Shown in pieces: positions 25,020 to 34,140 of a stretch of DNA of 64,000 bases. Both the position numbers and the translations under genes were made by a program. Below the pieces are notes generated by a model, which saw nothing but the letters and a program-made list of their open reading frames with translations, had not been told where the DNA came from and did no database searches. The stretch lies in the NCBI RefSeq assembly GCF_900105965.1, contig NZ_FNTV01000001.1, forward strand, positions 3,038,001 to 3,102,000, written 5' to 3'. The stretch comes from Arthrobacter alpinus (GTDB taxonomy: Bacteria > Actinomycetota > Actinomycetes > Actinomycetales > Micrococcaceae). The stretch's first letter is position 1, and each line of letters begins with the position of its first letter.

Positions 25020-26728
25020 TACTGATCCTTAGTTGCGGGGGTGTCGCCGGGTGCGGGATTTTCGGTTGCCGTTGGGGGCTGCTCACTATTTTGCTCTGCA
25101 TCCTCCAATGGCACCAGCCACTTGGCGTGCAGCGCCTTGTTGATGGCGATGTACTCGCCCGCCAGGCGATGATCCTCACCACGAGCCAGCAGGCCAAATT
25201 CCACCATGGTGCACCCATCCGGGTGGTTGCCCGTGCGGACCCACACGCGGCGGCGGTTGAAGAACAAGGACGCGATCAGGCCGGCCAGGGCCAGCACGGC
25301 AAAGATCAAAACGAAGACCTGTCCCGGGTCATGGCGGATGTCCAGGGCCGCAAAACGCTTGATGCCGTCAAAGCTAATGGTGCCGTTGTTGCCGGGAAGG
25401 TTGTAGCTTTGCCCCGGTGCCAACGTGATTCCACCGGCGTCAAGGTTGCGTGAGTTGATTTCGGTGAGTGTGGAGGTGTCCAGCGTGTACACGTTCCGCG
25501 GCACACCGCTGTCCAGGCCAAGATCGCCGGTGTAGGCGTTCAGGTTGAGCTGCGGGTTGAACGGGTCAGGGTCGGAGCCAAAGGCCACACCCTTGTCATC
25601 GACCAAGGCCGTGGGGAGGAAGAAGCCCACAAAGCCGAGCTGGTTCGGTTTGGCATCGGGAACTTTGATGACCACTAGCGAGGTGTAGGCGCCATCGGTG
25701 GGGATGGTGATGACAGGTCCCTGGAATGAGACGTTGCCTTCACCGTCCTTGACAGTGACAACCGGGGCGTATCCGTTGCCCACCAGGTAGATGTTGGTTC
25801 CACCAATGCCCACAGGCTCATTGACCTTGAGGGTCTTTGTCTCGGCTTCAGCATCCGGGCTGTCCTTGACCTTCAAGGTGGCGTTGAAGTCCAGCGGCTG
25901 CCCATAGTGGGCCTCGGTGGACCTGTCATACTTGACCGCCAATTTTTCCAGCTGCGCCGAATACGGAGACAAGGTGTCGTCGGAGAAGTTGGTGCCGGGG
26001 GTGAAGGTGTCGTAGCTGCTCAAGGTGTTGACGAAGGTTTCTCCTTCAACGAGCACGCGCTGGCCGCTGTAGCCAAAGAGTCCGCTGTAGGCGATGGCCG
26101 CCAAGACGCCGATCATGGCCGTGTGGAAAAGCAGATTGCCGACTTCCCTCAGGAATCCAATCTCTGCACCCACCGACGGCCGGTCGGTGTCAAGGTCCCG
26201 GACATCCACGCGGTATCCACGCTGCTTCAGCGCAGCTGCGGCGTCCTTGACTGCCGTCTCCGCGTCGATCGCGTTGGCGGCGGGGATGGTCACCGTGCCA
26301 TATTCGGCCAGGCGGGAGAGCCGCTTGGGAGTCCGCGGGGGTGCCGAACGCATGGCCTTCCAGTGAATTTTGGCGCGCGGAATGACACAGCCAATCAAGG
26401 AGGTGAACAAAAGCAGGTAAATGGCGGCAAACCACGGCGAGGAGTACACGTCGAAGAGCTTGAACCAGTCCATGATGGGACCCGAGCCCGGGTTGTCCTT
26501 CAGGTACTGGGTGACCTCCGACGGCGCCGAGGACCGCTGCGGGAACAAGGAGCCGGGGACGGCACCCACGGCCAGCAGGAGCAACAGGAACAGGGCCGTG
26601 CGCATGCTTGTCAGCTGCCGCCAGGCCCAGCGAATCATCCCGAAGAACCCGAGTTGCGGCAGCACCACCTCACCGCCGGCGGGCTTCGGTGCCTTGCTCT
26701 TGGGTTCTTTCACCACTGTCTCTTTCAT
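25019..26728 (-). CDS. resB: Cytochrome c assembly protein ResB
   Basis: This 569-residue protein begins with LGFFGMIRWAWRQLTSMRTALFLLLLLAVGAVPG (landmark WRQLTSMRTALFLLLL), typical of ResB/Ccs1. It has three N-terminal membrane helices, a large extracytoplasmic domain and a last helix near residues 480-500. It forms the heme-transfer complex with CcsB. Start and stop overlap the neighbouring ccdA and ccsB genes by a single base each, so the four genes form one tightly coupled operon. Confidence 0.9.
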   Translation of the reverse strand: MKETVVKEPKSKAPKPAGGEVVLPQLGFFGMIRWAWRQLTSMRTALFLLLLLAVGAVPGSLFPQRSSAPSEVTQYLKDNPGSGPIMDWFKLFDVYSSPWFAAIYLLLFTSLIGCVIPRAKIHWKAMRSAPPRTPKRLSRLAEYGTVTIPAANAIDAETAVKDAAAALKQRGYRVDVRDLDTDRPSVGAEIGFLREVGNLLFHTAMIGVLAAIAYSGLFGYSGQRVLVEGETFVNTLSSYDTFTPGTNFSDDTLSPYSAQLEKLAVKYDRSTEAHYGQPLDFNATLKVKDSPDAEAETKTLKVNEPVGIGGTNIYLVGNGYAPVVTVKDGEGNVSFQGPVITIPTDGAYTSLVVIKVPDAKPNQLGFVGFFLPTALVDDKGVAFGSDPDPFNPQLNLNAYTGDLGLDSGVPRNVYTLDTSTLTEINSRNLDAGGITLAPGQSYNLPGNNGTISFDGIKRFAALDIRHDPGQVFVLIFAVLALAGLIASLFFNRRRVWVRTGNHPDGCTMVEFGLLARGEDHRLAGEYIAINKALHAKWLVPLEDAEQNSEQPPTATENPAPGDTPATKDQ

Positions 26729-27483
26729 TAGATTGGCAATCTCACTTCATTAGCAAACCAAAACTGCAGTTCGTTGATCCACGTGCCCCACAACCCGGTC
26801 ACCATCAACAATCCCAGAACAATCAACATGCCGCCGCCAAAGTACTGCAATCCGCGCCGGTGCTTCCGGAAGAACGCCAGCGCACCCAGCCCCTTGCGAG
26901 CACCCAAGGCGATCAGCAGGAACGGCAATCCCAGTCCCAGGCAATAGACAAAGGTGAGGAACGCCCCCTTGGCCGCGTTGGGACCATCGGAAAAAGCCAA
27001 CAGCTGCACGGCACTGAAGGTTGGGCCAATGCAGGGCGCCCAGCCCAAGCCAAAGGTCAGGCCCAGGATTGGTGCACCCCAGAGCCCGGCTGGCGGTTTC
27101 GTGTGAATCTTCGCTTCACTCTGGAACCAGCTCATACCACCGAGGAACACCACACCCATGAAGATCACCACAAGGCCAAGGACCTGGGTGACCCAAGCGG
27201 CGTCGGGCCCCATGAGCCACGCCCCCAGCTGTCCAAAGACGGCGCCAATGAGCATGAAAACCACCGAGAAACCGAGCACGAACAAGCCGATCCCGGCAAA
27301 CATTCGTCCGCGGCGCTGATCTTGCAGATCGGCCCCGCTCAGCCCGCTCACGTAGCCCAAATATCCCGGCACCAATGGCAAAACGCAGGGCGAGAGGAAG
27401 GAAACGAGCCCGGCCAGGAGTGCAACGGGAATGGCCAGCAGCATGGAGCCGGTCAGTACCGTCTCAGCAAAGGGATTGTTCAT
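26728..27483 (-). CDS. ccdA: CcdA thiol-disulfide electron carrier
   Basis: This 251-residue protein with six membrane helices carries the CcdA/DsbD-beta signatures GLVSFLSPCVLPLVPGYLGY (Cys in the first helix) and TFGLGWAPCIGPTF (second Cys in the fourth). It passes electrons from cytoplasmic thioredoxin across the membrane to ResA, keeping the apocytochrome CXXCH thiols reduced. It sits between resA and resB in the system II operon. Confidence 0.95.
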   Translation of the reverse strand: MNNPFAETVLTGSMLLAIPVALLAGLVSFLSPCVLPLVPGYLGYVSGLSGADLQDQRRGRMFAGIGLFVLGFSVVFMLIGAVFGQLGAWLMGPDAAWVTQVLGLVVIFMGVVFLGGMSWFQSEAKIHTKPPAGLWGAPILGLTFGLGWAPCIGPTFSAVQLLAFSDGPNAAKGAFLTFVYCLGLGLPFLLIALGARKGLGALAFFRKHRRGLQYFGGGMLIVLGLLMVTGLWGTWINELQFWFANEVRLPI

Positions 27484-27498
27484 GGAGTTGGAATGCCG

Positions 27499-28086
27499 CT
27501 AGTTTTCCGCGAGCGCGGAGGTGATGAGGGCCTTCAAGGTGCCCTTGTCGGCCACGCCAAGGATGCGGGCGGAAACGCGGCCCTTCTTATCCAGCACCAA
27601 GGTGGTGGGAACGGCGGCGGGCGGCACAAACTTGGTCAGCGCCAGCAAAACACCGCCATCTTTGTCCACAATGCTCGGGTACGTCAGGGAGAAGTTGCGC
27701 TCAAACGCCTCGGCCGCGGCGATTTCATCGCGGACATTCACGCCAAGGAACTTCACACCCTTAGGGCTGAATTCGGTGTTGAGAGCCTGCATGTCCGGGG
27801 CTTCCAAACGGCACGGGGCGCAAGCCGCGTACCAAAAGTTCATGATCGTGACCTGGCCGGGGAAATTAGCCGCGTCCACCTTGGTGCCGTCGAAGAGGGC
27901 GGCCGTGAACGTGACCGGATCCTTGCGATCGTTGGCCCCGTATTCGGTGACAGACCCGTCGCCGGCAATGTAATTCTTGTTATCGCCGGCATTGGCTTGG
28001 TCCGCCAACGGATCGTTGCTGGAGCATGCGGCCAAAGCCACCGTCAGTGCGGCGCCGCCGGCGGCAAATAACGATCTACGGCTCAT
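27499..28086 (-). CDS. resA: ResA/TlpA-like thioredoxin lipoprotein
   Basis: This is a 195-residue extracytoplasmic thiol-disulfide protein. It starts MSRRSLFAAGG with a twin-arginine-like signal and lipobox LAAC (Cys 21). The thioredoxin domain has the active site CAPC (89-92) within FWYAACAPCRLEAPD and the cis-Pro region LTKFVPPAAVPTTLVLD. It would reduce apocytochrome c, receiving electrons from CcdA encoded 15 bases downstream. I preferred ATG 28086; the frame upstream to 28152 has no signal-peptide character. It is 124 bases downstream of the phosphatase. Confidence 0.85.
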   Translation of the reverse strand: MSRRSLFAAGGAALTVALAACSSNDPLADQANAGDNKNYIAGDGSVTEYGANDRKDPVTFTAALFDGTKVDAANFPGQVTIMNFWYAACAPCRLEAPDMQALNTEFSPKGVKFLGVNVRDEIAAAEAFERNFSLTYPSIVDKDGGVLLALTKFVPPAAVPTTLVLDKKGRVSARILGVADKGTLKALITSALAEN

Positions 28087-28210
28087 CGAGGAAGTCACGA
28101 CGCAAGTCTTTCGTTTCAAGTGGAAGCCATCGGGCGGACGCAGAAATGGCATTGTCTTCTACGCTACGTCGAATAGCTGATTGTCAGCTGTGTACCTTGA
28201 GCTTGTGGGG

Positions 28211-28873
28211 CTAGGCGCCGGGAGTGGTTGCGGCGCCCGGAAGCAACGCGGCAGCCGGTTCGCTGTATACAACCTTCACAATGTCATCACCGTTGAAGGT
28301 CAATGACGTCAATGACGCCAAGGTGCATTCGCGATTGCGCGGATCATGCCACAGGTGCTTGCCCTCGGCGCTGCGCCGGGTGGACCAGATCGGGAGCTGA
28401 TGGCTGACCATAATGGCTTGTGCGCCGTCTCCCCCAATTTCGAAAGCACGACGGCGGGCATCCCGTGCCGCTTCCAACATGCGTTCTGCTTGGGCTGCGT
28501 ACGCTTCACCCCAGGAAGGGCGCAACGGATTCACAAGGTAAGGCCAGTGCTTGGGCTTGAGTAGTTCAGCCTTGTTGACCTTCATGCCCTCGAAGTGGTT
28601 GCCCGCCTCGATGATGCGCGGATCGGTCACGATCTCCAGACCCAACGCCTTCGCCGTGGGCTGCGCCGTTTCCTGGGCGCGAGTCAAAGGTGAGGCCACA
28701 AGGTAAACGGGAGCGGCGCCGTCGTTCTTCAGGGCCGTGAAGTGCTCGGCAACCATCACCGCCATGGCTTGGCCACGCTCGGAAAGGTGGAACTCGGGGA
28801 GCCGGCCGTAGAGGACGCCATCGGGGTTGAAAACCTCGCCGTGGCGCAGAAGATGAACAGTTACTTCAGACAT
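28211..28873 (-). CDS. Histidine phosphatase (phosphoglycerate mutase-like)
   Basis: This is a 220-residue protein with the catalytic RHG motif at residues 10-12 (HLLRHGEVFNPDGVLYG). The later SPLTRAQETAQPTA arginine region and SHQLPIW catalytic His complete the site. It dephosphorylates a small molecule or protein; the substrate is unknown. In actinobacteria it often precedes the resA-ccdA-resB-ccsB genes, as here, suggesting a fixed neighbourhood rather than a direct role in cytochrome assembly. Confidence 0.85.
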   Translation of the reverse strand: MSEVTVHLLRHGEVFNPDGVLYGRLPEFHLSERGQAMAVMVAEHFTALKNDGAAPVYLVASPLTRAQETAQPTAKALGLEIVTDPRIIEAGNHFEGMKVNKAELLKPKHWPYLVNPLRPSWGEAYAAQAERMLEAARDARRRAFEIGGDGAQAIMVSHQLPIWSTRRSAEGKHLWHDPRNRECTLASLTSLTFNGDDIVKVVYSEPAAALLPGAATTPGA

Positions 28874-29044
28874 GCTTCCCAGTTTCTCAAAGTTAGTTGG
28901 CTAGGGGTTAATCAGTCCCTGGAAAGTTTTTTTGGAATCTCGGGAATATTAGATACAAACGCATGCTTATACGTGGTGAAGGGCAACCACTACGGATGCC
29001 CTAACAACAGCTTTGACCCAATAATTTTTCTCAAGGAGACTCCC

Positions 29045-29602
29045 ATGTCAGTAACCACCATTGAAGCCACTGGACTCACACAGGGCACCTGGAACCTCGA
29101 CGGCTCACACAGCACCGTTGGCTTTACAGTCCGCCACGCAGGCATCTCCAAGGTTCGCGGCCAGTTCACCGAAATTGAAGGCGCCCTGACCCTCGGCGAA
29201 ACCCTCGCCGATTCCTCCGTGACCGCCACCATCCAGGCCGCCAGCTTCAGCTCAGGTGACGCCGGCCGCGACGGCCACGTCAAGGGCGCCGACTTCTTCG
29301 ACGTCGAGACGTTCCCCACCCTCACCTTCGTCTCCTCCAGCGTTTCCGGTGACGCCGAGGACTTCGAGCTGACCGGCGAGCTGACCATCCGCGGCATCTC
29401 CAAGACCGTCACCTTCAAGGGTGAATTCAACGGCGTTGCAGTTGACCCGTTCGGCCTGACCCGCGCAGGCTTCGAAGGCAAGACCGTCATCAGCCGCAAG
29501 GAATTCGGCCTGACCTGGAACGCAGCCCTGGAAGCTGGCGGCGTATTGGTCTCCGATAAGGTCACCATCACCTTGGACGTTGCATTCGTCAAGGCCGCAT
29601 AA
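29045..29602 (+). CDS. YceI-family lipid-binding-like protein
   Basis: This is a 185-residue YceI-like beta barrel (GTWNLDGSHSTVGFTVRHAG, AASFSSGDAGRDGHVKGADFFDVETFP, FELTGELTIRG as landmarks). The family folds like a lipocalin and binds long isoprenoids or similar lipids. No signal peptide is visible, so this copy is probably cytoplasmic. AAGGAGA lies 5 bases before ATG 29045. A strong terminator follows. Confidence 0.9.
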   Translation: MSVTTIEATGLTQGTWNLDGSHSTVGFTVRHAGISKVRGQFTEIEGALTLGETLADSSVTATIQAASFSSGDAGRDGHVKGADFFDVETFPTLTFVSSSVSGDAEDFELTGELTIRGISKTVTFKGEFNGVAVDPFGLTRAGFEGKTVISRKEFGLTWNAALEAGGVLVSDKVTITLDVAFVKAA

Positions 29603-29641
29603 GGGTTCTCCCCACCGCAAAAGCCCCTCTTCCCAGAGGTC

Positions 29642-29681
29642 AAAAGGGCCGGTCCGCCACCATGGCGGGCCGGCCCTTTTT
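29642..29681 (+). terminator. Rho-independent terminator
   Basis: An 18-bp stem (29642-29659 with 29663-29680, one G-T wobble) and a 3-base loop are followed by TTTTT. It ends the yceI transcript. Confidence 0.85.
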
Positions 29682-29735
29682 GTCACCGCCAGCGAGGCCT
29701 ATGCAAGTGTTCATCCCACAGCTAGGGTTTTGACT

Positions 29736-30392
29736 ATGAGCACACCGAATGAGCAATCAGGTCCCAGTCAGCCGGTCCCTCCCGGTTATGGTTCTACGCC
29801 AATTCCTCCCAACCAGCCCGGCGCTCCAACACCGCCGCCTCCGGGATACCAGACCCCGCCGGGGTACCAGCCTCCTCCGGGATACCAGCAGCCGGGCTAT
29901 CAGCAGCAGCCGCCACCCCAGCAGACTGGCGACTTCAAGTTTGAAATGCCCAAAGACATGCCAAAGTCCATGAACGATGTGATGCCCGTGGGTGGCTTCG
30001 CCGGGCTATTCAAAATGAACGGTCTGCCACAGATGCTGAAGGTTTCCTACATCTTGTGGCTTGTCACCGCCGGATTGGGGCTTCTCGTTGGCGTCATCTC
30101 CTTCCTGGGTTCCTTGGTTTTCCTTGGCTCAGGCTTTGGCAGCGTCCGGGGATTGATTGCCACACTGATCTCCCTGGCGTTGATGGTTGCCGTGGTCATC
30201 TGTGCCATGAAACTCAAAGAAGGCATGCAATGGGCTCGACTGGCCCTTTCGGCCAGCGTAATCGTGAGCTTCATACTCCTGTTCCTCGGTGGCGGCGGCG
30301 TGGGCCTGCTCGGCGTTGTGGCAGCCGTGTTCATGTGGCTGCCGGAATCGACAGCATGGCTGAATTCACGCTCCAGAACTCCGGGATACTAG
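29736..30392 (+). CDS. Pro-rich membrane protein
   Basis: This is a 218-residue protein with a disordered N terminus of about 70 residues made of PGYQ/PPPGYQ repeats, followed by four membrane helices (ILWLVTAGLGLLVGVISFLG, GLIATLISLALMVAVVICAM and two more). Such tails may mediate protein contacts. No enzyme motif is visible. A second protein of the same architecture is encoded next. The ribosome site is weak (AGGG, 8 bases before ATG). Confidence 0.7.
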   Translation: MSTPNEQSGPSQPVPPGYGSTPIPPNQPGAPTPPPPGYQTPPGYQPPPGYQQPGYQQQPPPQQTGDFKFEMPKDMPKSMNDVMPVGGFAGLFKMNGLPQMLKVSYILWLVTAGLGLLVGVISFLGSLVFLGSGFGSVRGLIATLISLALMVAVVICAMKLKEGMQWARLALSASVIVSFILLFLGGGGVGLLGVVAAVFMWLPESTAWLNSRSRTPGY

Positions 30393-30427
30393 TTTTCGCC
30401 GGCGGCTTTACACGGTAGGTGCCACAG

Positions 30428-30469
30428 GAGAGGTCGCGTAGGGTTATTAGAAACCCGCCGCGGCCTCTC
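30428..30469 (+). terminator. Terminator-like hairpin
   Basis: An 11-bp stem (30428-30438 with 30459-30469, one wobble) encloses an inner GGGTT/AACCC stem, and is followed by TTCACATTT. It separates the two Pro-rich membrane protein genes. Confidence 0.6.
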
Positions 30470-30521
30470 TTCACATTTGGTGACGCAATGGCTCCACGGA
30501 AACACTGAAAGAGCATCTCTC

Positions 30522-31250
30522 ATGACCACCTCCGGTGAAGAACCCCAAGAGCAACCCACAACCCTCCCGGGAAGCTACGGCGAGATCGCCCCAGGCGTCC
30601 CCCGGTACGGCCAGTACGCTCCGGCAGGATGGGAGCCACCCCAGGAGATCAAGGACGCGCAGGAGGCCGCTACATCGGCACAGGCGCTGCCTCCGGCTCA
30701 GACTTACCCCGGCTTTGGCGGCTCGCAGGCCGGCATGCCTTCACAGCCGGGCCAGCCCGGCCAAGCCAACGGCTTCGGCACCCACTTGGCGCCACCCAGC
30801 CGGGTTCTGATGGCGACCAGGATGATTCTGGCCGCTGGTGTCATGCAGGCCATCTCGGTTGTGGCCCTGTTGGCCGTGATGCTGGTGCCCTCCGTCAAGT
30901 CATCGGTCATTGACGCCCTGCAATCAGCATTGGGCAGCACACCCGAACTGGCCGAGGTGTACGCAGATCCGACACTGGTCAATGTGGCGTTGTTCTTTGC
31001 CTTCATCTTCAGCATTGCCATGACGTTGACTTATTTTTGGCTAGCCAGGAAAATCCGCAAAGGCGCCACCTGGGCCAGAACCACAGGCCTGGTTCTGGCG
31101 ATCCTCTCGCTGGTCTTTCTGAGCCAACCAAATCCGCTGACCATTGTTCAGGTCGGCCTGGGTGTCATAGGCGTCATCTTGCTTTTCGGCTCCCCTGCCA
31201 AGGAATTCTTCGCAGCGCAAAAAGCCAACCGAGCCACTAACAAGAGCTAG
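30522..31250 (+). CDS. Pro/Gln-rich membrane protein, paralogue-like
   Basis: This is a 242-residue protein of the same layout as its upstream neighbour: a disordered tail of about 100 residues rich in Pro, Gln, Gly and Ala, then four membrane helices (MILAAGVMQAISVVALLAVML, VALFFAFIFSIAMTLTYFWLA and two more). ATG 30522 removes 15 upstream codons that overlap the hairpin region. The helix sequences are not obviously similar to those of the neighbour, so common descent is uncertain. Function unknown. Confidence 0.7.
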   Translation: MTTSGEEPQEQPTTLPGSYGEIAPGVPRYGQYAPAGWEPPQEIKDAQEAATSAQALPPAQTYPGFGGSQAGMPSQPGQPGQANGFGTHLAPPSRVLMATRMILAAGVMQAISVVALLAVMLVPSVKSSVIDALQSALGSTPELAEVYADPTLVNVALFFAFIFSIAMTLTYFWLARKIRKGATWARTTGLVLAILSLVFLSQPNPLTIVQVGLGVIGVILLFGSPAKEFFAAQKANRATNKS

Positions 31251-31275
31251 CCGATCCCACCCCGACTCGGACTCC

Positions 31276-31318
31276 ACGGCGGGAGGTCACCTTTGCAACA
31301 AAGGTGACCTCCCGCCGT
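31276..31318. terminator. Bidirectional terminator hairpin
   Basis: A 20-bp perfect stem (31276-31295 with 31299-31318) and a CAA loop lie between the convergent membrane-protein and rex genes. Neither side has a long T tract, but the stem is very stable. Confidence 0.75.
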
Positions 31319-31335
31319 CGTACATTTCGAATCGG

Positions 31336-32004
31336 TTAGGCGCCGGGACGCTCCTGTGTCAGCCCCGGGGCCTGCAAGCTTTGCGCGTGATAGGCCAAGA
31401 TCTGCAATTCCGTGGCCATATCCACCTTGCGCAGGTTGACATGCTCGGGCACGGCCAGCGCCACGGGGGCAAAGCTGAGGATGCTGTGGACGCCGGCTGC
31501 CACCACGCGGTCGCACACCGATTGGGCCACAGCAGCGGGTAGCGCAAGAACAACCATATTGGCCCGGGTGGAGGCCAGGACGGCTTCAAGATGCGCAACG
31601 TCGCCCACGCGCAACCAGCCAATTTCGGTGCCAATGATGAGCTCGTCGGCATCCAGCAGGGCCACCACGTCAAAGCCGCGCGATTCGAACCCGGCATATC
31701 TAGCCAACGCACGGCCCAAGTTACCGGCACCAATAATGGCCACACGCCACTCATGGGTCAGCCCCAGGGCTTGCGCAATTTTTCGGCTCAGGTTGGCCAC
31801 ATCGTAGCCCACGCCGCGGGTTCCATAGGAGCCCAGGTAAGAGAGGTCCTTGCGAACATTGGCCGATCCAACGCCGGCTGATTCCGCCAACGCTTCGGAA
31901 GAAACGCTCTCGGCACCCTCGGCCAAAAGCGCGTTCAAGGTCCTCAGGTAAAGGGTGAGGCGCGAGACCGTGGCAGACGGAAGTTGCCGGGCCGGCTCGG
32001 CCAT
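31336..32004 (-). CDS. rex: Redox-sensing repressor Rex
   Basis: This is a 222-residue protein with an N-terminal winged helix (SRLTLYLRTLNALLAEG, then DLSYLGSYGTRGVGYDV) and a C-terminal Rossmann domain (VAIIGAGNLGRALARYAGF). Rex binds NADH/NAD+ and represses respiratory and fermentation genes when NAD+ dominates. ATG 32004 gives the normal family length; the extra codons up to 32112 do not resemble Rex. It is preceded on the same strand by a thioredoxin-fold gene, a sensible redox neighbourhood. Confidence 0.9.
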   Translation of the reverse strand: MAEPARQLPSATVSRLTLYLRTLNALLAEGAESVSSEALAESAGVGSANVRKDLSYLGSYGTRGVGYDVANLSRKIAQALGLTHEWRVAIIGAGNLGRALARYAGFESRGFDVVALLDADELIIGTEIGWLRVGDVAHLEAVLASTRANMVVLALPAAVAQSVCDRVVAAGVHSILSFAPVALAVPEHVNLRKVDMATELQILAYHAQSLQAPGLTQERPGA

Positions 32005-32172
32005 CGACTCATCCGGGGTCTGTACTGGGCTCAAAACACAACTCCACATTCTCGCATCATGGCTGCGCCTGATTGCTGGGCACGAGGCACCAACACCCAT
32101 ACCCACTTTCAACCACTTTAGGACCTGGCCCGGCGCAGCCCAAAACGTGGGTCTCCGCGAGTGCGTGTTGAG

Positions 32173-32460
32173 CTACGCCTTGCCGATGGCCCGGGCGAGG
32201 ATGCCGCGCAGCCGGACCGGATCGATCTGCCAAAAATCGCGCTGGACACCGTCCACCAAGACCACGGGGACTTCCTCACCGTAGCGGGCAGTCAGCTCAG
32301 CTTCCCCGTCGATGCGAATTTCGTGCCACGACAGCCCGAGCTCGCGCGCCACGTCACTCACAATGCCCACGGCATCCTCACAGAGGTGGCAGCCATCCTT
32401 GGTAACCAGTTCCAACAGGGGTGCCGGCCGGGCTGCGGGTGTCGTATCAGTGGAGTCCAT
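32173..32460 (-). CDS. Glutaredoxin-like (DUF836) protein
   Basis: This is a 95-residue thioredoxin-fold protein with a redox motif CHLC (24-27) in TKDGCHLCEDA and the cis-Pro segment EEVPVVLVDG. It probably reduces disulfides in the cytoplasm. ATG 32460 starts just before the first strand; upstream frame residues to 32577 are not domain-like. It is 168 bases upstream of rex on the same strand. The two may share a transcript. Confidence 0.85.
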   Translation of the reverse strand: MDSTDTTPAARPAPLLELVTKDGCHLCEDAVGIVSDVARELGLSWHEIRIDGEAELTARYGEEVPVVLVDGVQRDFWQIDPVRLRGILARAIGKA

Positions 32461-32606
32461 GCTTACAACGGTACCCAATGTCTGGTCCCTGGCCCGCAGC
32501 CCAAAATACCCGTGGGCCTGCCCGCGAATGAAAGTTTCACCACAGTTAACCCCATGGGCAGGTGGCGGATCAGGCACGAAACGGTGGGAATGACTAGACT
32601 CGTTGC

Positions 32607-33419
32607 ATGCCCGACGTGACTACCAACAGTGCCGAGGCCTCCTCGACTGCTGCACTACACCAGGGTGAGGCCGCTTTCTTCGATGTGGACAACACGTTGA
32701 TGAAGGGCGCCAGCTTGTTCCACGTGGCCCGAAAAATGTATCAAAAGCGTGCCTTCACGCTCGGGGATGTGGCCGGATTCGCTTGGAAACAGCTCAAGTT
32801 CATCACCCGTGGCGAGAACATGAAGGACGTTCATTCCGTCCAGGATTCCGCCCAAAAACTGGCTGCGGGCATCAGCGCCGAATTTGTCCGCCAGCTGGGC
32901 GAAGAAGTCTACGACGAGATGATCGTGTCGAAAATTTGGCCAGGCACCAAGGCCCTGACGCAGGAGCATCTCAAATCCGGCCGCCAAGTATGGCTTGTGA
33001 CGGCCACCCCCGTGGAGGTTGCCGGCGTCATTGCCGAACGCCTGTTCCTCACCGGCGCCTTGGGCACAGTTGCCGAGATTGAGGATGGCATCTACACGGG
33101 CCGGCTTGTAGGCGAAATCCTGCACGGACCCGCAAAGGGGCGTGCGGTTCTTGATCTGGCGGCCAGTGAAAACCTGGATTTGACCCGTTGTTGGGCGTAT
33201 AGCGATTCCTTCAATGACATCCCGTTGTTAACCGCTGTAGGCAATCCCGTGGCGATCAACCCTGATGCGAAACTTCGCCAGCACGCCAAGGACAACAACT
33301 GGCCCATTTACGATTACCGCTCCGGCCGCCGTGCAGCCACTCTTGGTTTGCGTGCCGCCACGGGGGTGGGCATCGTGTACGGACTCTGGAAGGGCATCAC
33401 CATGGTGCGGAAACGTTGA
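32607..33419 (+). CDS. HAD-IB phosphatase (SerB-like)
   Basis: This is a 270-residue HAD phosphatase of subfamily IB with motif I DVDNT (nucleophile D26, acid D28), motif II in VTATPVEVAG, the Lys and acidic motifs later (YSDSFNDIPLL) and a C-terminal hydrophobic helix. Such proteins hydrolyse phosphoserine-like or lipid phosphates; the C-terminal segment may touch the membrane. It lies next to bS22 and a BldC-like regulator, a neighbourhood I associate with actinobacteria. Confidence 0.85.
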   Translation: MPDVTTNSAEASSTAALHQGEAAFFDVDNTLMKGASLFHVARKMYQKRAFTLGDVAGFAWKQLKFITRGENMKDVHSVQDSAQKLAAGISAEFVRQLGEEVYDEMIVSKIWPGTKALTQEHLKSGRQVWLVTATPVEVAGVIAERLFLTGALGTVAEIEDGIYTGRLVGEILHGPAKGRAVLDLAASENLDLTRCWAYSDSFNDIPLLTAVGNPVAINPDAKLRQHAKDNNWPIYDYRSGRRAATLGLRAATGVGIVYGLWKGITMVRKR

Positions 33420-33455
33420 GCACGGTTACGGTCCCGGCACGCGCCGTGAGGGCAT

Positions 33456-33491
33456 AAAAAAACACCCGTACACCACAAGGGTGAACGGGTG
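33456..33491 (-). terminator. Rho-independent terminator of bS22
   Basis: On the minus strand, CACCCGT (33485-33491) pairs with ACGGGTG (33463-33469) around an inner CACC/GGTG stem, followed by seven T (33456-33462). It ends the bS22 message. Confidence 0.85.
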
Positions 33492-33511
33492 CCTTCGCAA
33501 AAATAGAAGAT

Positions 33512-33610
33512 TTACTTCTTGTTGCGACGCTGGTGACGCGTCTTGCGAAGCTGCTTACGGTGCTTCTTCTTGGACATCCGCTTGCGGCGCTTCTTAACTA
33601 CTGAACCCAT
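33512..33610 (-). CDS. Ribosomal protein bS22 (COX24-like, 32 aa)
   Basis: A 32-residue very basic protein, MGSVVKKRRKRMSKKKH and on to HQRRNKK. It matches the tiny actinobacterial 30S protein bS22 known from mycobacterial ribosome structures and annotated elsewhere as AURKAIP1/COX24 domain. GAGGAAC stands 5 bases before the ATG and a strong terminator follows the stop, so it is highly expressed as a separate unit or with the upstream regulator. Confidence 0.9.
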   Translation of the reverse strand: MGSVVKKRRKRMSKKKHRKQLRKTRHQRRNKK

Positions 33611-33724
33611 GAAAGTTCCTCACAAACTGCATAGAACAACCTCGGATGAGGCCGTAAACGATTAGGTCGACCGATCTCAGGAATCGGTCAAAGCCGAAAA
33701 TGGATCTTTCCTAGGGTACCGCCT

Positions 33725-33961
33725 TTACCCTGTATGCGCCGAACTGGAGGGTCCTTGGGTATCTGTGCCATCGACCACGGCGGAACGAAGGTAGCTTTCG
33801 ACGGCGTTTGCGGGCACTCGATATGACCTTCCAAAACGCACTGCAGGGAGCTCGCCAGCGTGCACCATGCGGTAAACGGTCATTTTTGACACCCGCATGA
33901 GCTCGGCCACTTCCTGAACTGTCAAGAAGGTCACATTGGAGAAGTTTTGCTCCTGAGTCAT
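33725..33961 (-). CDS. BldC/excisionase-type DNA-binding protein
   Basis: This is a 78-residue protein consisting of one MerR-like winged helix: FLTVQEVAELMRVSKMTVYRMVHAGELPAVRFGRSYRVP (landmarks TVQEVAEL, SKMTVYRM, GRSYRVP). It resembles BldC, the developmental regulator of Streptomyces, which binds direct repeats cooperatively. ATG 33961 excludes 19 upstream codons of poor quality. It precedes the bS22 gene by 114 bases on the same strand, a conserved actinobacterial pairing. Confidence 0.85.
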   Translation of the reverse strand: MTQEQNFSNVTFLTVQEVAELMRVSKMTVYRMVHAGELPAVRFGRSYRVPANAVESYLRSAVVDGTDTQGPSSSAHTG

Positions 33962-34140
33962 TGTTGTCCTCGGTATCCAATTTCTTTCACTGTGGAGCTG
34001 CCTGTTGGCGCCCAGCACCTTATGCTCCTAGCGCTAACTCTAGGGGCAAATGTGGCCCTTGTGAAAGTTGTTGCCTGTATCAACGCGTATGCAGCCCCCG
34101 AAGCGATCTGCGGAGGCTGCAGCCAGTGCCCCCGCACAAT

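Noticed and set aside
30428..31318. CRISPR-like or REP-like clustering of hairpins near 30.4-31.3 kb
   Set aside because: The hairpins differ in sequence and each sits after a gene end, so they are ordinary terminators.
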